64,000 nucleotides of DNA from Thermosediminibacter litoriperuensis (lineage in GTDB: Bacteria > Bacillota > Thermosediminibacteria > Thermosediminibacterales > Thermosediminibacteraceae): assembly GCF_008124715.1 (NCBI RefSeq), contig NZ_VNHO01000009.1, forward strand, positions 28,885 to 92,884, written 5' to 3'. Below the pieces are notes generated by a model. That model saw only the letters and a list, made by a program, of their open reading frames with translations. It ran no database searches and was not told where the DNA came from. The stretch's first letter is position 1; each line of letters starts with the position of its first letter. Both the position numbers and the translations under genes were made by a program. This document shows, one piece after another, positions 26,062 through 35,486 of this stretch.

Positions 26062-27435
26062 ATGCAGAAACTGGGGAGGATGATATCGGCCATAGAGGTG
26101 ATCCTGAAGCACGTACATGAGGGCATTGTCATAGCCGATAGCGAGGGCAGGGTTGTTTATGTTAATGATGCCAACCAGAGAATAACCGGCCTTGACAACA
26201 GCAGGATATTCGGTTGCTATGTAAAGGATGTAGTGCCGGAATCCTCCATACCGGAAGTCATAAAAACGGGGATGGAGAAGCTGGGGGTAAAGACCAGAGT
26301 TAACGATAAATTTGTAATATCAAATATAGTTCCCATATACGATGGCGGTGAGATAATCGGCGCTATATCGGTCTTCCTAGATGTGACCGAATTGGAAAAT
26401 TTGAATATGAAGCTAAAGAGGGCCGAAGAGCGTATAAATCACCTCTCGAAGCAGCTTTCGACGTTTCTGGGCGAGGGGGACCTGATAGTGGGTAGAAACC
26501 CTCTCATGCAGAAGGCGGTGAACCTTGCTCAAAAAGCCGCCTCTTTTTCATCCAACGTGCTGATAACCGGAGAAAGCGGTACCGGAAAGGAGATCCTCGC
26601 GCGATTCATTCACAATAACGGACCAAGGAAGAATAAACCGTTTATAGCCGTAAACTGTGGGGCTATACCGGAGACCCTGCTGGAAAGCGAACTTTTCGGT
26701 TATGAGCCGGGGGCGTTTACCGGTGCCGGACTCCGGGGAAAACCGGGCCTTTTCGAACAGGCCGACGGCGGCACCATATTTCTCGACGAAATCGGAGATA
26801 TGCCTCTCTCCCTCCAGGTAAAGCTGCTGAGGGTTCTCCAGGACAGGGAAGTTAGGAGACTGGGCAGCTCCCGGAAGATAAAGCTGGATGTCAGGGTCAT
26901 CGCCGCCACCAATAAAAACCTGGAGGAAATGGTCAAAAACAGGAGTTTTCGAGAAGACCTCTATTACAGGCTGAACGTCATAAAAATATCCCTTCCGCCT
27001 CTCCGGGACAGGAAAGAGGATATACCCGTTTACGTGAGACACCTGGTGGAAAAGCTGTCCCGGCGTATGGGCAAGAATTGTCCCAAAGTGACTCCATCAG
27101 CGATGAAGCTGTTGATGAGGTACGACTACCCGGGTAATATAAGGGAGCTGGAGAATATCCTGGAAAAGAGTCTGATAATGGATGAGGACGACATACTAGA
27201 CCACAGGGATCTGCCCGAGCTTATACCACACCCGGAAAGCAGGCGGATCTACCCCGAGTCCGAAAAACACTGGCCTACTCTGAGCGAGGTTGAAAAAAAC
27301 CTTATAAACCGTGCCCTTTCGTCTTTCCCCAGCAAGGTCGAAGCCGCCAGGGCGCTGGGCATTTCAAGAGCTACCCTTTTACAGGAAATTGAGAGAGTAC
27401 GGCATTATGTAAGTTCACAAACTAAACGGGCATAA
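26062..27435 (+). CDS. PAS-domain sigma-54-dependent activator
   Basis: 457 residues: an N-terminal PAS domain (about 10-115, VHEGIVIADSEGRVVYVNDANQRITG), a short coil, an AAA+ domain (about 140-370) with Walker A GESGTGKE, the GAFTGA loop that contacts sigma-54, and Walker B IFLDEIG, then a Fis-type helix-turn-helix (KVEAARALGISRATLLQEI). It should activate a -24/-12 promoter, most likely the one at 27623-27638 just downstream, in response to a small ligand bound by PAS. ATG 26062 follows GGAGGG. Confidence 0.94.
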   Translation: MQKLGRMISAIEVILKHVHEGIVIADSEGRVVYVNDANQRITGLDNSRIFGCYVKDVVPESSIPEVIKTGMEKLGVKTRVNDKFVISNIVPIYDGGEIIGAISVFLDVTELENLNMKLKRAEERINHLSKQLSTFLGEGDLIVGRNPLMQKAVNLAQKAASFSSNVLITGESGTGKEILARFIHNNGPRKNKPFIAVNCGAIPETLLESELFGYEPGAFTGAGLRGKPGLFEQADGGTIFLDEIGDMPLSLQVKLLRVLQDREVRRLGSSRKIKLDVRVIAATNKNLEEMVKNRSFREDLYYRLNVIKISLPPLRDRKEDIPVYVRHLVEKLSRRMGKNCPKVTPSAMKLLMRYDYPGNIRELENILEKSLIMDEDDILDHRDLPELIPHPESRRIYPESEKHWPTLSEVEKNLINRALSSFPSKVEAARALGISRATLLQEIERVRHYVSSQTKRA

Positions 27436-27451
27436 TTGCCGGAAGGCTTCT

Positions 27452-27509
27452 GTATCATAATGATATAAACGATTTATGGAATAATTCAAACAATGTATCA
27501 AAATGATAC
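27452..27509 (+). promoter_or_regulatory. Twin palindromes, likely enhancer sites for the sigma-54 activator
   Basis: GTATCATAATGATAT (27452-27466) and GTATCAAAATGATAC (27495-27509) are two near-identical palindromes whose centres are 43 bases apart, about four helical turns. They lie about 115-170 bases upstream of the sigma-54 promoter, the typical place for activator binding. Confidence 0.75.
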
Positions 27510-27622
27510 CAGTAAGTCCCATGTGTTTCATATATAAACACGCGGTCCGTAATACCAGATCCGGTTAAAAATGAAGAGGCCTGTACAATAGGAATTCCGG
27601 GTTCCGTGAAATATTTCGAGCA

Positions 27623-27638
27623 TGGTATAAAAATTGCT
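27623..27638 (+). promoter_or_regulatory. Sigma-54 promoter of the tryptophanase operon
   Basis: TGGTATAAAAATTGCT fits the -24/-12 consensus TGGYRYR-N4-TTGCW. GG at 27624-27625 and GC at 27636-27637 are at the required spacing. The predicted start near 27649 gives a 30-base leader. Confidence 0.85.
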
Positions 27639-27678
27639 ATATAACAATAGCGGAAAAAATTCACGGGGAGGTTTTCAA

Positions 27679-29067
27679 ATGCTGGACGATCTCACGAAAA
27701 TGGCGGAACCCTACCGCATCAAAATGGTGGAACCCCTGAGGGTGTTATCCAGGGAGGAAAGGATACAGAAGATAAAGGAAGCGGGCTATAATCCCTTTAT
27801 GCTGAAGTCGGAGGACGTATATATAGATCTTCTGACCGACAGCGGCACTTCGGCCATGAGCGACTATCAGTGGGCCGGAATGATGATGGGGGACGAAGCC
27901 TACGCCGGCAGCAGGAACTTCATCCACCTTTGCGAAGCGGTAAAGGACATTTTCGGCTACAACTACATGGTACCTACTCACCAGGGCAGGGGTGCCGAGA
28001 GGGTGCTGTTCCCGCTGCTTATAAAGAAGGGACAGTACGTTATCGGCAACATGCACTTCGATACGACCAAAGCTCATATCGAGATGGCGGGCGGTATTGC
28101 GGTCAATATGGTAATCAAGGAAGCCGAGGACACCGAAAATTACCACCCCTTCAAAGGCAACTTCGACGTGGAACGGATGGAGAAGTTCATCCGGGAAGTG
28201 GGTCCCGAAAACATAGCTTTTATACTCGCCACCGTTACGTGCAACAGCGCCGGCGGCCAGCCCGTTTCCATGGAGAACATAAAAGAAGTAAAGCGGGTCG
28301 CTGATAAGTACGGCATAAGGCTCTTCATTGACGCGGCTCGTTTCGCGGAAAACGCTTATTTTATCAAGCAGAGGGAAAAGGGATATGAAAATAAGTCGAT
28401 TAAGGAGATCGTAAGGGAAATGTTCTCTTACGCCGAAGGCTTTACCATGTCGGCCAAGAAGGATGCACTGGTGAACATCGGAGGAATGATCGCGATAAAG
28501 GACGACGAGGACCTCTTCAGGAAGGTGCAGAACATGGTCGTGCCTCTGGAAGGATTCGTAACTTACGGCGGCCTTGCCGGCAGGGATATGGAGGCCATGG
28601 CAAGGGGCCTGGAGGAAGGGTTAAGCGAGGATTACCTGTACTGGAGGATCAACCAGGTGAAGTACCTGGGCGATAAGCTCAGAGAAGCCGGGATACCCAT
28701 CCAGTACCCGACCGGCGGCCACGCCGTGTTCATCGACGGCAAGAAATTCCTGCCTCACGTCCCCCAGGAGCAATTCCCGTCCCAGGCCATCTGCGTTGAA
28801 CTTTATATAGAAGCGGGTATCAGGGGAGTTGAAGTCGGAGCACTCCTGGCGGGCAGGGACCCGGTAACCGGGAAGGAGATTCTCCCTGCAATGGATTTCG
28901 TGAGACTCACCATACCGAGAAGAGTTTACACCAACAGTCACATGGATGTGGTGGCCGAGGCTGTAAAGAGGGTCTACGCCAGAAGGGACAGCATAAAAGG
29001 GCTGAGGTTCGTCTACGAGCCCCCGATTCTGAGGCACTTTACCGCCAGGCTCGAGCCGGTAGAGTAA
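27679..29067 (+). CDS. tnaA: Tryptophanase/tyrosine phenol-lyase family beta-eliminating lyase (tryptophanase favoured)
   Basis: 462 residues of the PLP beta-eliminating lyase family: [35 protein letters not shown], and the PLP lysine in [15 protein letters not shown]. In tyrosine phenol-lyase a Met and an Arg line the phenol site in the VRSMERG segment; here this reads IRGVEVG, as in tryptophanase (VRAVEIG). Tryptophanase is therefore preferred: Trp to indole, pyruvate and ammonia. ATG 27679 follows GGGGAGG. Under the sigma-54 promoter and followed by an amino acid symporter. Confidence 0.88.
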   Translation: MLDDLTKMAEPYRIKMVEPLRVLSREERIQKIKEAGYNPFMLKSEDVYIDLLTDSGTSAMSDYQWAGMMMGDEAYAGSRNFIHLCEAVKDIFGYNYMVPTHQGRGAERVLFPLLIKKGQYVIGNMHFDTTKAHIEMAGGIAVNMVIKEAEDTENYHPFKGNFDVERMEKFIREVGPENIAFILATVTCNSAGGQPVSMENIKEVKRVADKYGIRLFIDAARFAENAYFIKQREKGYENKSIKEIVREMFSYAEGFTMSAKKDALVNIGGMIAIKDDEDLFRKVQNMVVPLEGFVTYGGLAGRDMEAMARGLEEGLSEDYLYWRINQVKYLGDKLREAGIPIQYPTGGHAVFIDGKKFLPHVPQEQFPSQAICVELYIEAGIRGVEVGALLAGRDPVTGKEILPAMDFVRLTIPRRVYTNSHMDVVAEAVKRVYARRDSIKGLRFVYEPPILRHFTARLEPVE

Positions 29068-29142
29068 ATAAAACTGCGCCCGGGGAAGGAACCGGGCCTC
29101 CCCCGGCGTAAAAATTCAAAATATTACGAAGGGGTGCAAGGG

Positions 29143-30672
29143 ATGGAAAAGTTAGAAAGAGATCAGTGGAGGTCCAGGGCCGGTTTTATTTTTTCCACGG
29201 TAGGAGCCGCCGTAGGTCTCGGTAATTTCTGGAGGTTCCCCTTTATGGCTTACGAGAACGGCGGGGGTGCCTTTCTGCTCCCGTATTTCTTCGCCCTGCT
29301 CACCGCCGGGGTTCCCCTGATGATAATGGAGTTTTCCTTCGGCCATAAGATGAGGGGCGGTGCCACTCTCTCCTTTGCAAAACTGGGCAGGAAGTACGAG
29401 TTTATCGGCTGGTGGCAGACGATGGTGCCTCTCGTAGTGATGTGTTATTATTCCACTATCATTGCCTGGAGCTTAAATTACCTGGTGTTTTCGATCACCC
29501 GGTCCTGGGGCGCCGATCCCAACGCGTTTTTCGGCGGTAAGTTCCTTGGAGTCAGCAGCGGTCCGTGGGATCTGGGAGGATTTCGCTGGAACATCGCCCT
29601 GGGCGTAATTGCGGTATGGTTTTTGAATTACTACATAACCAGAAGGGGGATTTCCCAGGGTATTGAAAAAGCCTGCCGCATAATGACACCGCTTTTAGCC
29701 GTGCTTCTGGTCATTATTACTTTAAGGGGGTTGACCCTCCCCGGAGCAGCTTACGGCCTAAACTGGTTCCTGAAACCCGAATTCTCCAAAATAATGAACG
29801 CAAAGGTTTGGATTGCCGCTTACGCCCAGGTGTTTTTCTCCACCACGCTGGCGGTGGGCGTAATGATAGCTTATGCCAGTTACCTGCCCGAGAAATCCGA
29901 TATAGTCAACAACTCTTTCATAACGGTGTTTTCCAACTCCAGCTTCGACTTTCTGGCCGGGCTAGCGGTGTTCAGCACGCTGGGCTATGTGGCCGTGGCT
30001 TCCAACGTGCCCTTTGAACAGGTTGCTTCCAGCGGAGCCGGCGTGGCCTTCGTGGCCTTTCCCAAGGCGATAAGCATGCTCCCCATGCCCAGGTTCATGC
30101 AGAGCCTTTTCGGAATTATGTTCTTCTTCGCGCTGTTTATAGCGGGCATATCTTCGAGCATCTCCATGCTGGAGTCTTTCGCCACAGCAGCCCTCGACAA
30201 GTATTCCATGACCAGGGAAGACATAATCAAGCGCATCTCCATCGGCGGTTTTATCGGCAGCATGTTAATTGCAACGGGTGCCGGTGTGCACATACTCGAC
30301 ATCGTCGACCACTTCGTCTCCAGCTACGGCATCGCACTGCTCGGCCTTATCGAAGCCATAGTGCTGGGGTACATCTACGGCACCTCAAGGATAAAGGAAC
30401 ACGCGAACCTTTATTCTGATTTCAAAATCGGTTGGTGGCTTGATTTCTGCGTTAAGTTCCTAACACCGCTCATACTGGGCTACATGTTTGTGCAGAACAT
30501 CGTAAACGAATTCAAAGCCCCCTACGCCGGTTACCCCTTGAGTGCGGTAATTGCCTTCGGGTGGAGCGTCGCCGTGGGCATGCTTGTAATGGCGCTTTAT
30601 CTTTCCAGCCGGCCCTGGACCAGGGTACAGCCCGAACTTGAAATTAACGATAGGGCGGTGAGTGAGGAATGA
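29143..30672 (+). CDS. NSS-family Na+-dependent amino acid symporter
   Basis: 509 residues with 11-12 membrane segments. The NSS hallmark is intact near the N-terminus (GAAVGLGNFWRFPFMAYENGGGAF), containing Na+-site and substrate residues. Bacterial relatives include LeuT, MhsT and the tryptophan transporter TnaT; next to a tryptophanase gene, tryptophan is the likely cargo (inference from context). Start ATG 29143 with GAAGGGG upstream. The stop overlaps the ATG of a tiny partner gene by 4 bases. Confidence 0.92.
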   Translation: MEKLERDQWRSRAGFIFSTVGAAVGLGNFWRFPFMAYENGGGAFLLPYFFALLTAGVPLMIMEFSFGHKMRGGATLSFAKLGRKYEFIGWWQTMVPLVVMCYYSTIIAWSLNYLVFSITRSWGADPNAFFGGKFLGVSSGPWDLGGFRWNIALGVIAVWFLNYYITRRGISQGIEKACRIMTPLLAVLLVIITLRGLTLPGAAYGLNWFLKPEFSKIMNAKVWIAAYAQVFFSTTLAVGVMIAYASYLPEKSDIVNNSFITVFSNSSFDFLAGLAVFSTLGYVAVASNVPFEQVASSGAGVAFVAFPKAISMLPMPRFMQSLFGIMFFFALFIAGISSSISMLESFATAALDKYSMTREDIIKRISIGGFIGSMLIATGAGVHILDIVDHFVSSYGIALLGLIEAIVLGYIYGTSRIKEHANLYSDFKIGWWLDFCVKFLTPLILGYMFVQNIVNEFKAPYAGYPLSAVIAFGWSVAVGMLVMALYLSSRPWTRVQPELEINDRAVSEE

Positions 30673-30788
30673 CCTACACCGGAATGGAACCCGGAGCGGT
30701 GGCCATGTTGATTTTCGGCGTAGTGCTCCTCTACGGAGGACTAGCCATGTTCATCTCAATAGCGCTCAAAAAATCCAAGAATGCTTAA
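30669..30788 (+). CDS. MetS-like small subunit of the NSS symporter
   Basis: 39 residues (MTYTGMEPGAVAMLIFGVVL, then LYGGLAMFISIALKKSKNA): one membrane helix with a short polar head and a basic tail. It overlaps the symporter stop as ATGA, so it is translationally coupled. It matches the pattern of MetS-type small subunits, which accompany NSS transporters such as MetP in other bacteria and are needed for activity there. A terminator follows after 5 bases. Confidence 0.85.
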   Translation: MTYTGMEPGAVAMLIFGVVLLYGGLAMFISIALKKSKNA

Positions 30789-30793
30789 AAATC

Positions 30794-30819
30794 AAGGCGG
30801 GTGATTACCCGCCTTTTAA
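30794..30819. terminator. Terminator between the tna operon and ychF
   Basis: AAGGCGGGT (30794-30802) pairs with ACCCGCCTT (30807-30815), followed by TTTT on the plus strand. It may serve both convergent units. Confidence 0.85.
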
Positions 30820-30820
30820 T

Positions 30821-31915
30821 TTATACATTGAACCTGAAAAGAATGACATCCCCGTCCCGCACTACGTAATCTTTGCCTTCCAGGCGGACGAGACCCCTTT
30901 CTTTTGCAGCCTGCTGGCTGCCGCAGGCCATCAGATCGTCGTAGGAAATCACTTCGGCCCGTATGAACCCCCGCTCGAAGTCGCTGTGGATCCTGCCGGC
31001 GGCCTGGGGCGCTTTTGTGCCCTCCCGTATGGTCCAGGCCCTTACCTCTTTAGGACCGGCGGTGAAAAAAGTTATGAGTCCCAGCAGGCGGTATCCGGCC
31101 CTGATAACCCTGTTCAGCCCCGGTTCATCAAGGCCGTAGGCCGAAAGGAGCTCGACTTTTTCCGGATCGGCAAGGTCTGAAAGTTCGGCTTCCACTCTGG
31201 CGCAGATGGAGATAACCTGGGAACCTTCTTTTTCGGCGTATTCCTTAACCCTTTTGACCAGTTCGTTTTCCCCGCCGGCAATCAGGTCGTCTTCGGAGAT
31301 GTTGGCCACGTAGAGCACCGGTTTTGAAGTGAGAAGGCAAAGCTGCCTTACAATTTTCTGCTCCTCTTCGGTTAAATCCACGGCCCTGGCGGGCAAATTT
31401 TTCTCCAGAGATTCCTTCAGGCGCTCCAGCACCGAAAGTTCCTCCAGGTACTGCTTTTCTCCAGATTTGGCCTGTTTGCTGACTCTTTCTATCCGGCGTC
31501 CCAGGGTTTCGAGGTCGGCGAATATCAGTTCCAGATTTATGGTTTCGATATCCCTGATCGGGTCGACGCTGCCGTCCACATGGACCACGTTGGGGTCTTC
31601 GAAGCACCTGACTACATGGGCTATAGCATCCACTTCGCGGATGTGAGAAAGGAATTTATTCCCTAGACCTTCGCCGCGGCTGGCCCCCCTGACCAGGCCT
31701 GCAATGTCGACGAACCTGATGGTGGCGGGTGTCACCTTCTGGGGATTTTCCAGCTTTGCAAGCACGTCCAGCCTGCCGTCCGGTACGGCCACCACTCCCA
31801 CGTTGGGCTCTATGGTGCAGAATGGGTAATTGGCGCATTCGGCTCCCGCTTTTGTTATAGCATTAAAAAGGGTGCTTTTGCCTACATTGGGCAGCCCCAC
31901 TATACCGATCTCCAT
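30821..31915 (-). CDS. ychF: Obg-family ATPase YchF
   Basis: 364 residues, the standard length. Walker A GLPNVGKSTLFNAIT, then NYPFCTIEPNVGVVAVPD, the switch region RFVDIAGLVRGASRGEGLGNKFL, a coiled-coil insertion (about 130-200), and a C-terminal TGS domain (from about 280). It binds ATP in preference to GTP and associates with ribosomes. Single gene on the minus strand. Confidence 0.97.
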   Translation of the reverse strand: MEIGIVGLPNVGKSTLFNAITKAGAECANYPFCTIEPNVGVVAVPDGRLDVLAKLENPQKVTPATIRFVDIAGLVRGASRGEGLGNKFLSHIREVDAIAHVVRCFEDPNVVHVDGSVDPIRDIETINLELIFADLETLGRRIERVSKQAKSGEKQYLEELSVLERLKESLEKNLPARAVDLTEEEQKIVRQLCLLTSKPVLYVANISEDDLIAGGENELVKRVKEYAEKEGSQVISICARVEAELSDLADPEKVELLSAYGLDEPGLNRVIRAGYRLLGLITFFTAGPKEVRAWTIREGTKAPQAAGRIHSDFERGFIRAEVISYDDLMACGSQQAAKERGLVRLEGKDYVVRDGDVILFRFNV

Positions 31916-32082
31916 TTTTTTACTCCTTTCGAGATTTTATCCCACTTTTTGTATTATACCAGCCCAAAGATCGACTGTAAACACAGCGTTACTAGTTTGC
32001 GACTAAGGCAGGATTTTTGAGCCGTGATATAGAAAATAATACCGTAGAACCAGCAAATTTTGAACTAATGGAGGAAGATCAA

Positions 32083-32880
32083 ATGAAGTACAGGCTTGTC
32101 GTAACGGACCTGGACGGAACGTTGCTCGACAACGAAAAAAGGGTGTCTGAGGCCAATATAGAAGCGGTAGAAAGGCTGAGAAAGGCAGGGATCATGTTTA
32201 CAATAGCCACCGGCAGGGGGGAAAGGGCGGCAGGACCTTTCATAAAGCTGCTGGGGATAGACATGCCGGCGATCCTGTTCAACGGCGGTGAGATTTATGA
32301 CCCTTTGAGAGGGCCGGTTTACGTCAGGTACATGGAAAAAGACGTTTTTCACCTGGTGATAGACCACTTCAGGAACAGCGAAATCGGGATAGTCACCTTC
32401 CGGCACGACCGGATATTTATAGCCGGCTTAAAACCGACCCACAAACTTTATCTTGAAAGGGAAAAGGTTAAATTTGAAAGGCTGAAGGATCCGGCGGAAG
32501 TCGACGAAGTAAATAAGATCCTGCTGGTGGGCGATGTAAGCCTCGCCGTAAAGATGATGGCCGAGCTCGAGGGAAAAACCGGAGTCCGTATAAATTACGT
32601 GCAGTCGGACAGGTTTTACCTGGAGGTAATACCGGATGGGGTTTCAAAAGGGGAGGGGTTGAGAAAGCTGTGCGATATCCTGGGGATTGACCGGCAGAGC
32701 GTTGTAGCGATAGGGGATAACATGAACGACCTTTCCATGATAGCGTTCGCCGGCCTGGGGGTAGCCGTAGAAAACGCCGAGGAAGGGATAAAAAGGGCGG
32801 CGGGATTGATAGTGCCCGCCAACACTGAAGACGGCGTGGCCTATCTATTAAAGAAGATTATCGACGGCGATATTGGCTAA
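32083..32880 (+). CDS. Cof-type HAD-superfamily phosphatase
   Basis: 265 residues. Motif I VVTDLDGTLLDNEKRVSE, motif II TIATGR, a C2B cap in the middle, and motif IV IGDNMNDLSMIAFAG. The family dephosphorylates sugar phosphates, often with broad range. Start ATG 32083 has GGAGG 8 bases upstream; a longer frame from 32017 lacks a ribosome site. Followed by the lipoprotein gene after 31 bases. Confidence 0.93.
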   Translation: MKYRLVVTDLDGTLLDNEKRVSEANIEAVERLRKAGIMFTIATGRGERAAGPFIKLLGIDMPAILFNGGEIYDPLRGPVYVRYMEKDVFHLVIDHFRNSEIGIVTFRHDRIFIAGLKPTHKLYLEREKVKFERLKDPAEVDEVNKILLVGDVSLAVKMMAELEGKTGVRINYVQSDRFYLEVIPDGVSKGEGLRKLCDILGIDRQSVVAIGDNMNDLSMIAFAGLGVAVENAEEGIKRAAGLIVPANTEDGVAYLLKKIIDGDIG

Positions 32881-32911
32881 ATTAGATTAAAAAGAACAGG
32901 GGGGCATAAGT

Positions 32912-34483
32912 ATGGCCAAAATCTTGCGCAAAATAACGGCTGCTTTTATTATTCTCATAATGGTTGCGGGTCTTGCCGGCTGCAGGAAGGTCGATACGCC
33001 AACGCCGGAGCAGCCCGGGCAGGCAATTCCTCCCGCGGTTGAACAGCCCCGGGTCTTGAGCCCGGACGGCGCCGTCATAGAATTTTCGAAGACTGGGGCC
33101 GGGGGAGAAGCGGTGAATGTCACTCTTAAAGGAGGAGATGTGGATTACTACAAGGGTGACGAGCTGATTTCTCCCGATTTCAGGTGGGCCTCCTTTTCAG
33201 CGGCTGAAGAGGATTTCGGGCAGGGACTCTGGGTGTTCGCCCTCGACGGTTCCCGCGCCCAGCTTGTTGAAAGAATCCAGGGCGAGGACTTCGAGACGGG
33301 CGCAGTCAGGGTGTGGTTGCTGGGCTGGGACGACGGTGACAATTTGATATACGCTGTTTCGGGGAAATTCAAAGAAGGAGAATATGAGGGCAGAGAAGGG
33401 CTTCTTTTCAACAAATTTAATCCGGAAAGCGGAGAAAAGAAGGAGATCGGCAGGTTGCCTCTGAAGGACGGCTACTGGAGCCGCATGATGTTTATCAGGG
33501 CGAAAAATACGGTTTTCGTGGATCTCATAACCGAAATCTGGAAGATTAACGTAGCCAAAGGCGGAATCTCGCCTCTTAAAAGGGGACTACCCTCTTACGA
33601 CGGGCTCTTTTTCCCCAGGCTGTCTCCCGGCGGAGACCACTTCACTTATGAAAAGTACGAGCCGGAAGGGAACGGTATTTACATACTCGATACCACTACC
33701 GGTGAAGAAAAATTGCTGGTAAAAGGCGGGGAAGTGATGCACTTTTCACCCACCTGGTCTCCCGACGGCCGGCACATAGCCTACTATTCAGCTGGAAAGG
33801 ACGGAGAAGGCTATTTCGACCTGATACAGGGTGAGAATTACCCTTATCCGGTGGGAGACGCCATAGGAATAGTCAGTGTAAAAGATGGTAAGAATTCAAA
33901 AATTGAGATACCGGGTAAAAAGGTGGGCTATGTGAGCTGGAGCCCCGACGGAACCGCTTTCCTGTTTTCCGCCATTTCCGCGGAAAAAGCAGAGGAGATA
34001 AAGGAAAAGAGTTTCAGCGCTGAGGAAGAGGTTTATAAAATACCTTGGGATGGGCTGTACATGGCGGATATATCGGGGAACGTTACGGAGATAACCGGCG
34101 GGCTCGGGCCTTCGGTGGCCGCATTATTAAATAGAGACAGGAGCGCCGCGTATTTTGTCGAGATGAGCGGTACGGGTTCCGACAATGAGCTTTGGTACCT
34201 GCCCGTTGGTCGGGATAAGATGAAGCTGAATCCCGATGGGGTAGAAAGATGGATAGTGAGCGATGACGGTATTACCCACTACAGAGGGAATCCGGTGCTG
34301 GCAGGGTACCTGCAGGACGGGTCCTTCAGGCTGTACGTATTCGACGGGGAAAAAGCGAATACCGTTTTTTCCGGTAACGGTAATCTCTGGCGCTATACCG
34401 TTGTCGGTAATTACCTGGTGCTCTCCTATACAGCGGCAGAAAGCCAAACAGAAAAACTTTGTTTTATTAAGCTTGAAAACTAA
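32912..34483 (+). CDS. Lipoprotein with WD40-like (PD40) beta-propeller repeats
   Basis: 523 residues. Signal peptide with lipobox (MVAGLAGC), a Pro-rich linker, then repeats ending in PDG-type turns such as SPTWSPDGRHIAYYSAG and VSWSPDGTAFLFSA, characteristic of TolB-like propellers. It is probably anchored outside the membrane; its function is not known. The 3' end overlaps the convergent pseudouridine synthase gene by 4 bases. Confidence 0.82.
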   Translation: MAKILRKITAAFIILIMVAGLAGCRKVDTPTPEQPGQAIPPAVEQPRVLSPDGAVIEFSKTGAGGEAVNVTLKGGDVDYYKGDELISPDFRWASFSAAEEDFGQGLWVFALDGSRAQLVERIQGEDFETGAVRVWLLGWDDGDNLIYAVSGKFKEGEYEGREGLLFNKFNPESGEKKEIGRLPLKDGYWSRMMFIRAKNTVFVDLITEIWKINVAKGGISPLKRGLPSYDGLFFPRLSPGGDHFTYEKYEPEGNGIYILDTTTGEEKLLVKGGEVMHFSPTWSPDGRHIAYYSAGKDGEGYFDLIQGENYPYPVGDAIGIVSVKDGKNSKIEIPGKKVGYVSWSPDGTAFLFSAISAEKAEEIKEKSFSAEEEVYKIPWDGLYMADISGNVTEITGGLGPSVAALLNRDRSAAYFVEMSGTGSDNELWYLPVGRDKMKLNPDGVERWIVSDDGITHYRGNPVLAGYLQDGSFRLYVFDGEKANTVFSGNGNLWRYTVVGNYLVLSYTAAESQTEKLCFIKLEN

Positions 34484-35196
34484 AGTAATCTCCTTATCTC
34501 CTCGCCTGTGAGCTCGCGCCACTCACCCGGGTTCAGGTCTTCGTCCAGTTTTAACGGGCCCATGGAAAGGCGCTTCAGATAAGTTACTTCTTTGCCCCGG
34601 GCTTTCATCATCCGCTTGATCTGGTGGAACTTGCCCTCGTAAACCGTTATCAGAGCCGAAGAGACCTCTCCGGCTTCCAGTATTTCCAGTTTTGCGGGGA
34701 ACGCCCTGTAATCACCGAGGAAAATACCTTCTTGAAAGGCCCTGACATCTTCCTCCACGAGGCGCCCCTTTACCTCTACGTAGTAGACCTTTTCGACTTT
34801 TTTTCTGGGGGATAACAGTCTGTGGGCGAGTTGCCCGTCGTCGGTGAGGAGGAGCAGTCCTTCCGCGTCTTTGTCCAGCCTGCCTACGGGAAAGAGATTT
34901 CTGTGGGAAAATTCATCTTCCAGCAGATCTATTACCGTAGTTTCCCGCCTGTCGTGAGTGGCGGAAATAACCCCTTTGGGTTTGTTCATCATGATGTATA
35001 TATATTCTTTGAAAATCAGCGGCTCGCCGTAGACGGATATTGAATCAACGGCAGGGTCCACCGGTGCACCGGCATCGGTGACGACCCGGCCGTTTACTTC
35101 TACTTCTCCCCGCTTTATTATCTTCTTCACATCCTTGCGGCTGCCGTAACCCGACATGCTCAGGACCTTGTCCAGACGCTCTGTTTTTCCAGCCAT
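34480..35196 (-). CDS. RsuA/RluB-family rRNA pseudouridine synthase
   Basis: 238 residues: an N-terminal S4 RNA-binding domain (RLDKVLSMSGYGSRKDVKKII) and the catalytic domain with aspartate in GRLDKDAEGLLLLT, plus HQIKRMMKARGKEV. It isomerises a uridine in small- or large-subunit rRNA; which of the two cannot be told here. The start ATG is at 35196. Confidence 0.95.
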   Translation of the reverse strand: MAGKTERLDKVLSMSGYGSRKDVKKIIKRGEVEVNGRVVTDAGAPVDPAVDSISVYGEPLIFKEYIYIMMNKPKGVISATHDRRETTVIDLLEDEFSHRNLFPVGRLDKDAEGLLLLTDDGQLAHRLLSPRKKVEKVYYVEVKGRLVEEDVRAFQEGIFLGDYRAFPAKLEILEAGEVSSALITVYEGKFHQIKRMMKARGKEVTYLKRLSMGPLKLDEDLNPGEWRELTGEEIRRLL

Positions 35197-35282
35197 TTTA
35201 CAAACCTCGCTTGTGGATAAAATTTTAACATAATAATATCATTCCAGCGATAAAAAAACAAAAGCTTTTTCTCACAAAAGCT

Positions 35283-35311
35283 TTGCAATTTCTTCACAAT
35301 TTTAATATACA
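35283..35311 (+). promoter_or_regulatory. Probable promoter of the small frameshifted ORF
   Basis: TTGCAA (35283-35288), 17-base spacer, TATACA (35306-35311), about 45 bases before the ATG at 35357. Confidence 0.5.
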
Positions 35312-35356
35312 ATGAGGTCAGGTAAAAAGATGTCCAAAAGGGGTGAAGTTCTGAAG

Positions 35357-35442
35357 ATGGGCTGGTTCTGCCACGGATGGGGATGGGGGGAGTAACAAGG
35401 GAAGAGTTTGAAAAAATGAAGGAGGATCTCGGCAGGGTATAG
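35357..35442 (+). pseudogene. Small Trp/Gly-rich ORF with a frame change at a G6 run
   Basis: ATG 35357, with a GGGGTGA upstream, reads MGWFCHGWGWGE and stops at 35393. One extra base in the six-G run at 35385-35390 would instead continue as GVTREEFEKMKEDLGRV and stop at 35440-35442, giving a sensible 28-residue product with a polar amphipathic helix. This could be a mutation, a sequencing error in a homopolymer, or slippage. The call rests on the composition of the downstream frame only. Confidence 0.4.
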
Positions 35443-35444
35443 TT

Positions 35445-35478
35445 AAAAAACACAAGGGTACTTTTAGGTACCCTTGTG
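35445..35478 (-). terminator. Terminator of the minus-strand gene at 35487-35912
   Basis: CACAAGGGTAC (35451-35461) pairs perfectly with GTACCCTTGTG (35468-35478). Six A at 35445-35450 give a T6 run on the minus strand. Confidence 0.85.
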
Positions 35479-35486
35479 CCGCTTAT

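Noticed and set aside
29068-29133. Terminator between tryptophanase and symporter genes
   Set aside because: A GC-rich imperfect hairpin is present but no T-run follows; at most it modulates expression inside the operon.
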